A stretch of DNA of 9,030 nucleotides from an uncultured Clostridia bacterium (GTDB lineage: Bacteria > Bacillota > Clostridia > UBA1381), in NCBI GenBank assembly GCA_934481375.1, contig CAKSPN010000056.1:1-9030 (forward strand), in the 5' to 3' direction. The notes under the pieces were generated by a model. That model was not told the origin of the DNA, ran no database searches, and saw only the letters and a program-made list of their open reading frames with translations. The position numbers and the translations under genes are program-made. The stretch's first letter is position 1. Each line of letters begins with the position of its first letter. This document shows positions 6,219 to 9,030 of this stretch, one piece after another.

Positions 6219-7379
6219 TTAGTGCGTGTTTGATATGTCTACCGTGACATGACGCACATTCTTCACCACCTTTGAATTTTTTATTTTTTCCTGTAAAAGT
6301 TCGTAATACTTATCGTCAGGGAAGTTCTTAACGTCAACCGTTTCGCCCGTCCATGCGCTTAGGTGGATTGCATTTGAAATCGTAAGCGAATTTAAGCCCT
6401 CCTCGCCTTTTGCGGTAAGCTCGCCGCCGTTAAGGATTGCATCGGCAAAATGCTTCAGCACGCCGACGTGCTGTTCTCCGCCCGAGAAATCAGCCGGAAC
6501 ATTACACTCCCAACATTCGGGCATACCGAACGGACTTGTGTTGTTTTTATTAAATTCACGCTCCGATATAATGTTTCTGTAGAACGTCATTTTATTGTCT
6601 TCAATAACTATCTTACCCATATCGCAGGCGATTTCAAGGCGGTTTGTTCCGGGTGCTTCGCCGGTTGATGTGATATACTCGCCCGTTATGCCGTTATCAT
6701 ATTCAAAATATGCCATAACATCATCCTCAACCTCGATGTCGTAATACTTTCCGAATGATGCCTTTGCGTATATCTTATCAGGCATACCGAACATCCACTG
6801 CCACAGGTCAAGCTGATGCGGATTCTGATTTATAAGCGTGCCGCCGCCCTCGCCTTTCCATGTTGAGCGCCATGAACTGCTGTCATGATACGCCTGCGAT
6901 CTGTACCAGTTGGTGATTATCCACGTAATTCTCTTTATGTGTCCGAGGTCGCCCCTCTGTATCATTTCACGCAATTTTACATATACGGGATTTGTACGCT
7001 GATTGAACATTATCGCAAAAATCTTATCCGATTTTTTTGCGGCTTCGTTCATTTTCTTGACCTGCTTGGTGTAAACACCGGCAGGCTTTTCGCTCATAAC
7101 GTTAAGTCCGTGTTCGAGCGCATATATAACCATCGGCGGATGGCTGTAATGCGGAACGGCTATTATAACCGCATCGCACAAACCGCTGTCCATAAGGTCC
7201 TCTGCCTTATCAAACACCTTTAAGGTCGGATACAGCTCGTGCATTACGTCACGTCTTTCCTGTTCAATATCGCACACCGCAACAAGCTCCATATCAGGAA
7301 CCATTCCCGCAGTCAGCTTTTTCGCATGCTCCGATCCCATATTACCGCAGCCGATAATACCTACTTTTACCTTTTCCAT
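6219..7379 (-). CDS. Gfo/Idh/MocA-family NAD(P)-dependent sugar oxidoreductase (Gfo-A)
   Basis: 386-residue paralogue of Gfo-B. Seen: V-G-I-I-G-C-G-N-M-G (6-15, dinucleotide loop), V-C-D-I (35-38), A-V-P-H-Y-S-H (74-80), S-E-K-P-A-G (96-101, Lys98), W-Y-R-S-Q-A-Y-H-D-S-S-S-W-R-S-T-W (158-174), then E-G-G-G-T-L-I-N-Q-N-P-H-Q-L-D (177-191) with catalytic His188 and Asp191. Compared with Gfo-B it has a longer substrate domain and about 30 extra C-terminal residues (355-386, lysine-rich then V-T-V-D-I-S). Start set at the ATG 7379: AAAGGA (7390-7395) lies 10 nt upstream, whereas a TTG at 7388 is one base from that site. It begins 5 nt after the TIM-A stop and ends 5 nt before TIM-B. It probably oxidises a sugar hydroxyl, with the partner oxidoreductase possibly performing the reverse reduction later and so recycling NAD(H). 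Substrate not readable. Confidence 0.9.
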   Translation of the reverse strand: MEKVKVGIIGCGNMGSEHAKKLTAGMVPDMELVAVCDIEQERRDVMHELYPTLKVFDKAEDLMDSGLCDAVIIAVPHYSHPPMVIYALEHGLNVMSEKPAGVYTKQVKKMNEAAKKSDKIFAIMFNQRTNPVYVKLREMIQRGDLGHIKRITWIITNWYRSQAYHDSSSWRSTWKGEGGGTLINQNPHQLDLWQWMFGMPDKIYAKASFGKYYDIEVEDDVMAYFEYDNGITGEYITSTGEAPGTNRLEIACDMGKIVIEDNKMTFYRNIISEREFNKNNTSPFGMPECWECNVPADFSGGEQHVGVLKHFADAILNGGELTAKGEEGLNSLTISNAIHLSAWTGETVDVKNFPDDKYYELLQEKIKNSKVVKNVRHVTVDISNTH

Positions 7380-7384
7380 TTTTC

Positions 7385-8233
7385 TCAAATCCTTTCCAAA
7401 ATTTTATTTAATGCATTAAACGCCAATGTAAACGTACCTTCGCCGCCCGACGGCAAATCCTTTGCCACATCGTTATTCTCAAGCGCCGCAAAGCCCGTGA
7501 AATTACCGAGATGCGGCTCCAGGCTCAAAAATCCGTCATAACCGCCGTCAAAGACTTTTTTAAGAATATATTCCACATTTCCGTCGCCGTATCCCGACGG
7601 GGTAACGGTACCGTCCGCAAACTTTGCGTCCTTTATATGCATATATTCTATATATTTGCCGAGCATATCGTATGCTTCTTTTGTATCCTGTCCGCACTGA
7701 ACAAAGTTTGCCGGGTCAAATACCGCCTTGAAATTATCGCAGTACAGTTCTTTCATAAGATCAAGACAGCGCTCTGCCGTGTCGCCGTAAATTTCTTTTT
7801 CATTCTCATGGAGCAGAACAACGTCCTCCTCTTTGGCATACGCAATCATTTTGCGCAGTCTTTCAAGAACGGCTTCACGCTCGCTTGCGCTCCATTCTCC
7901 GCCGTCATGATAAAAGCTGAACATTCTTATGTATTTTGTGCCGAGAGTTTTGGCTGTTTTTACAACATTTTTAAACGTCTCAAAATGAGCGTCAAAATCA
8001 TCGGTAAGCTTTATTTTGCCTATCGGCGAGCCGACAGACGAAACCCGTATGCCGTACTTGTCCATCTCGGCTTTGAGCGCTTTAACTTCATCTTCGCCAA
8101 GCTCCGAAATATTCTTTCCGCTTACGCCCCTTACTTCAAAATATTTTATTCCGAGTTTATTTAAAACCCCGAACTGTGTTTTTATATCGTCCGATATTTC
8201 GTCCGAAAATCCGCTGATTTTATCGTATTTCAT
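7385..8233 (-). CDS. Xylose-isomerase-like TIM-barrel sugar isomerase/epimerase (TIM-A), first gene of operon
   Basis: 282-residue TIM-barrel protein of the same superfamily as TIM-B but in a different subgroup. Seen: F-S-D-E-I-S-D-D-I (residues 9-17), F-E-V-R-G-V (32-37), Y-I-R-M-F-S-F-Y (101-108), L-L-H-E-N-E (140-145), A-V-F-D-P-A-N-F (170-177), Y-M-H-I-K-D-A (197-203), G-D-G-N-V (216-220) and L-S-L-E-P-H-L (236-242). Metal ligands are predicted as Glu143, Asp173, His199 and Glu239. Start at 8233 is set by a perfect AAGGAG (8241-8246) 7 nt upstream; an in-frame ATG at 8257 would add eight residues in front of that site and is unlikely. Being promoter-proximal and paired with Gfo-A (5-nt gap), it may act on the oxidoreductase product. 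Other possible roles are a uronate or keto-sugar epimerase, or a lyase as in keto-glycoside cleaving systems. No DUF-type beta-subunit gene of the C-glycoside deglycosidases is present. Confidence 0.88.
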   Translation of the reverse strand: MKYDKISGFSDEISDDIKTQFGVLNKLGIKYFEVRGVSGKNISELGEDEVKALKAEMDKYGIRVSSVGSPIGKIKLTDDFDAHFETFKNVVKTAKTLGTKYIRMFSFYHDGGEWSASEREAVLERLRKMIAYAKEEDVVLLHENEKEIYGDTAERCLDLMKELYCDNFKAVFDPANFVQCGQDTKEAYDMLGKYIEYMHIKDAKFADGTVTPSGYGDGNVEYILKKVFDGGYDGFLSLEPHLGNFTGFAALENNDVAKDLPSGGEGTFTLAFNALNKILERI

Positions 8234-8240
8234 AAAATCT

Positions 8241-8246
8241 CTCCTT
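8241..8246 (-). promoter_or_regulatory. Ribosome binding site deciding the TIM-A start
   Basis: AAGGAG on the minus strand, 7 nt before the ATG at 8233. It is the strongest site in the first part of the operon and excludes the in-frame ATG at 8257, which lies upstream of it. Confidence 0.85.
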
Positions 8247-8272
8247 TCTGACTTCATAATAACACAAAATAT

Positions 8273-8302
8273 AAAATAAAACTACACAAATATTGCTGTA
8301 AA
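8273..8302 (-). promoter_or_regulatory. Candidate promoter of the seven-gene uronate operon
   Basis: Reading the minus strand, TTTACA (8302-8297) is followed after 18 nt by TATTTT (8278-8273), a passable sigma-A type pair in a very AT-rich stretch. This would start transcription about 30-35 nt upstream of the TIM-A ATG. Other AT-rich hexamers such as TATTAT nearer the gene lack a good -35 at proper spacing. The weak -10 fits a promoter that needs an activator such as the divergent AraC protein; this is inference. Confidence 0.45.
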
Positions 8303-8311
8303 CATTGTAAA
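8297..8311. promoter_or_regulatory. TGTAAA direct repeat, candidate operator between divergent promoters
   Basis: Two TGTAAA copies (8297-8302 and 8306-8311) start 9 nt apart. The first is the reverse complement of the proposed operon -35 and the second overlaps the proposed araC -35, so a protein bound here would touch both promoters. AraC-family proteins commonly bind direct repeats. The stretch TGTAAACATTGTAA also fits the CcpA cre consensus TGWAANCGNTNWCA at all but two defined positions, so catabolite control is an alternative reading. Confidence 0.35.
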
Positions 8312-8333
8312 TCTTGCGCATTTGTGATAAAAT
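8305..8333 (+). promoter_or_regulatory. Candidate promoter of the araC-type regulator
   Basis: TTGTAA (8305-8310), a 17-nt spacer and TAAAAT (8328-8333) preceded by an extended -10 TG (8325-8326). The start would fall near 8340, leaving a very short leader directly before the ribosome site GAGGTG ahead of the ATG at 8352. The short leader is the weak point of the call. Confidence 0.5.
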
Positions 8334-8351
8334 GAATGTGAGGTGAAGATT

Positions 8352-9030
8352 ATGGACGAATTACACTTTTTCGCAAAAGAAACCGTGAGTCAAAATCCGT
8401 CAAACGAGAACTTTTTTCTGCACACGCATGATGACTACGAAATATATATGTTCCTTGCGGGGGACGCAAAATACATTGTTGAGGGAAACACCTACAGCCT
8501 TAATCCGCAGGATATTATAGTTATACGGAAAAATGAAATGCACCGTGTGTTCCACAACAGCGACAAGCCGTACAGGCGTATGGTTATAAACGTGTCGCCG
8601 AAGTTTTTTATCCAACATAACTGCAGTGAATACGAGCATCAGTTTTTGAATTACGGCACGGGAAACAAAATAAACGCAGACGTTGTGGTGTCGAGCGGCA
8701 TTTACAATGCACTTGAGCGGCTTAAAAAATTTTCCGATAATTTTTCGGATATTTCCTCGCCCGTGGTCTGCGGAGTTATTATCGAAATATTATATCTGAT
8801 TAATAAAAATATGAACTTCTCCGATGCGGACAAAACAAATTCACAGCTTGAAAACATTATAGAATACATAAACTCAAATTACACCGAAAGCTTTTCTCTC
8901 GATGATTTGGAGAAAATGTTTTTTATATCAAAATATCATTTGTGCCGATCATTTAAAAAAGTGACGGGACTTACGGTATACCAATACATAGCACGAAAGC
9001 GGATAACGCTAGTGAACGAGCTTTCAAAAA
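8352..9030 (+). CDS. AraC-family transcriptional regulator with cupin domain, 3'-truncated by window edge
   Basis: 226 codons are visible and the frame is still open at the last base. Residues 15-80 form a cupin-type sugar-sensing domain: F-F-L-H-T-H-D-D-Y-E-I-Y (21-32), then G-N-T-Y-S-L-N-P-Q-D-I-I-V-I (45-58) and N-E-M-H-R-V (61-66). Residues 165-226 start the C-terminal HTH_18 DNA-binding domain: I-E-Y-I-N-S-N-Y (170-177), S-L-D-D-L-E-K-M-F-F-I-S-K-Y-H-L-C-R-S-F-K-K-V-T-G (182-206) as the first helix-turn-helix, and Y-Q-Y-I-A-R-K-R-I (210-218) as the linker helix. The second helix-turn-helix lies outside the window. GAGGTG (8339-8344) precedes the ATG at normal spacing. Divergent placement against the operon argues for local, ligand-dependent activation of the uronate genes. 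The ligand is unknown; a uronate or glucuronide is the natural guess. Confidence 0.92.
   Translation, partial: MDELHFFAKETVSQNPSNENFFLHTHDDYEIYMFLAGDAKYIVEGNTYSLNPQDIIVIRKNEMHRVFHNSDKPYRRMVINVSPKFFIQHNCSEYEHQFLNYGTGNKINADVVVSSGIYNALERLKKFSDNFSDISSPVVCGVIIEILYLINKNMNFSDADKTNSQLENIIEYINSNYTESFSLDDLEKMFFISKYHLCRSFKKVTGLTVYQYIARKRITLVNELSK

Noticed and set aside
7379..7388. TTG at 7388 as the Gfo-A start
   Set aside because: It is only one base from the AAAGGA site, while the ATG at 7379 is spaced 10 nt and gives the standard M-E-K-V-K-V-G-I-I-G N-terminus.
7511..8164. A 217-codon plus-strand open frame across TIM-A
   Set aside because: It lies antisense to a gene with intact metal-binding motifs and a perfect ribosome site; its translation is a Phe/Ile/Cys-rich string without recognisable family features.
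4452..8233. myo-Inositol catabolic operon (IolG/IolE/IolI-like proteins)
   Set aside because: The folds match, but there is no IolB, IolC, IolD or IolJ, and the genes are coupled to uxuA/uxuB/uxaC instead. Kept only as an alternative for single enzymes.

Overview
The window looks like a chromosomal piece of a moderately low-GC Firmicute, most likely a gut-type Clostridium relative. This is inferred from strong AGGAGG/AAGGAG ribosome binding sites, ATA/AAA/CTT-rich codon use, a Firmicutes-type SDR mannonate oxidoreductase, and tight co-directional packing. No marker gene fixes the species. There are no RNA genes, CRISPR arrays, prophage or transposase genes, and no gene-free stretch over 300 bases.

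Layout: (1) 1-1155, plus strand: the last ~384 codons of a PepD-type M20 dipeptidase, entering from the left edge. Its first ~240 bases have a clearly different composition from the rest of the window. (2) 1134-1173: a long bidirectional terminator shared with the convergent operon. (3) 8233 down to 1173, minus strand: a seven-gene operon. In transcription order it encodes a xylose-isomerase-like TIM barrel (TIM-A), a Gfo/Idh/MocA oxidoreductase (Gfo-A), a second TIM barrel (TIM-B), a second Gfo/Idh/MocA oxidoreductase (Gfo-B), mannonate dehydratase UxuA, an SDR mannonate/fructuronate oxidoreductase (UxuB type) and glucuronate isomerase UxaC. Junctions are 1-nt overlaps or gaps of 1-12 nt, except a 151-bp gap between uxuA and uxuB that holds a palindromic repeat. 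(4) 8234-8351: an AT-rich divergent control region. (5) 8352-9030, plus strand: an AraC-family regulator with an N-terminal cupin, cut by the right edge.

How it works together: UxaC (glucuronate to fructuronate), UxuB (fructuronate to mannonate) and UxuA (mannonate to 2-keto-3-deoxygluconate) form the complete upper glucuronate pathway. KDG kinase, KDPG aldolase, a transporter and any glycoside hydrolase are not in the window. The unexplained part is the promoter-proximal half: two consecutive TIM-barrel/oxidoreductase pairs. My leading hypothesis is that they turn an unusual uronic-acid derivative (a glucuronide, epimer or keto-sugar) into glucuronate or an intermediate by oxidation, isomerisation or elimination, and reduction. 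The AraC protein would be the local sensor. The substrate cannot be read from the sequence.
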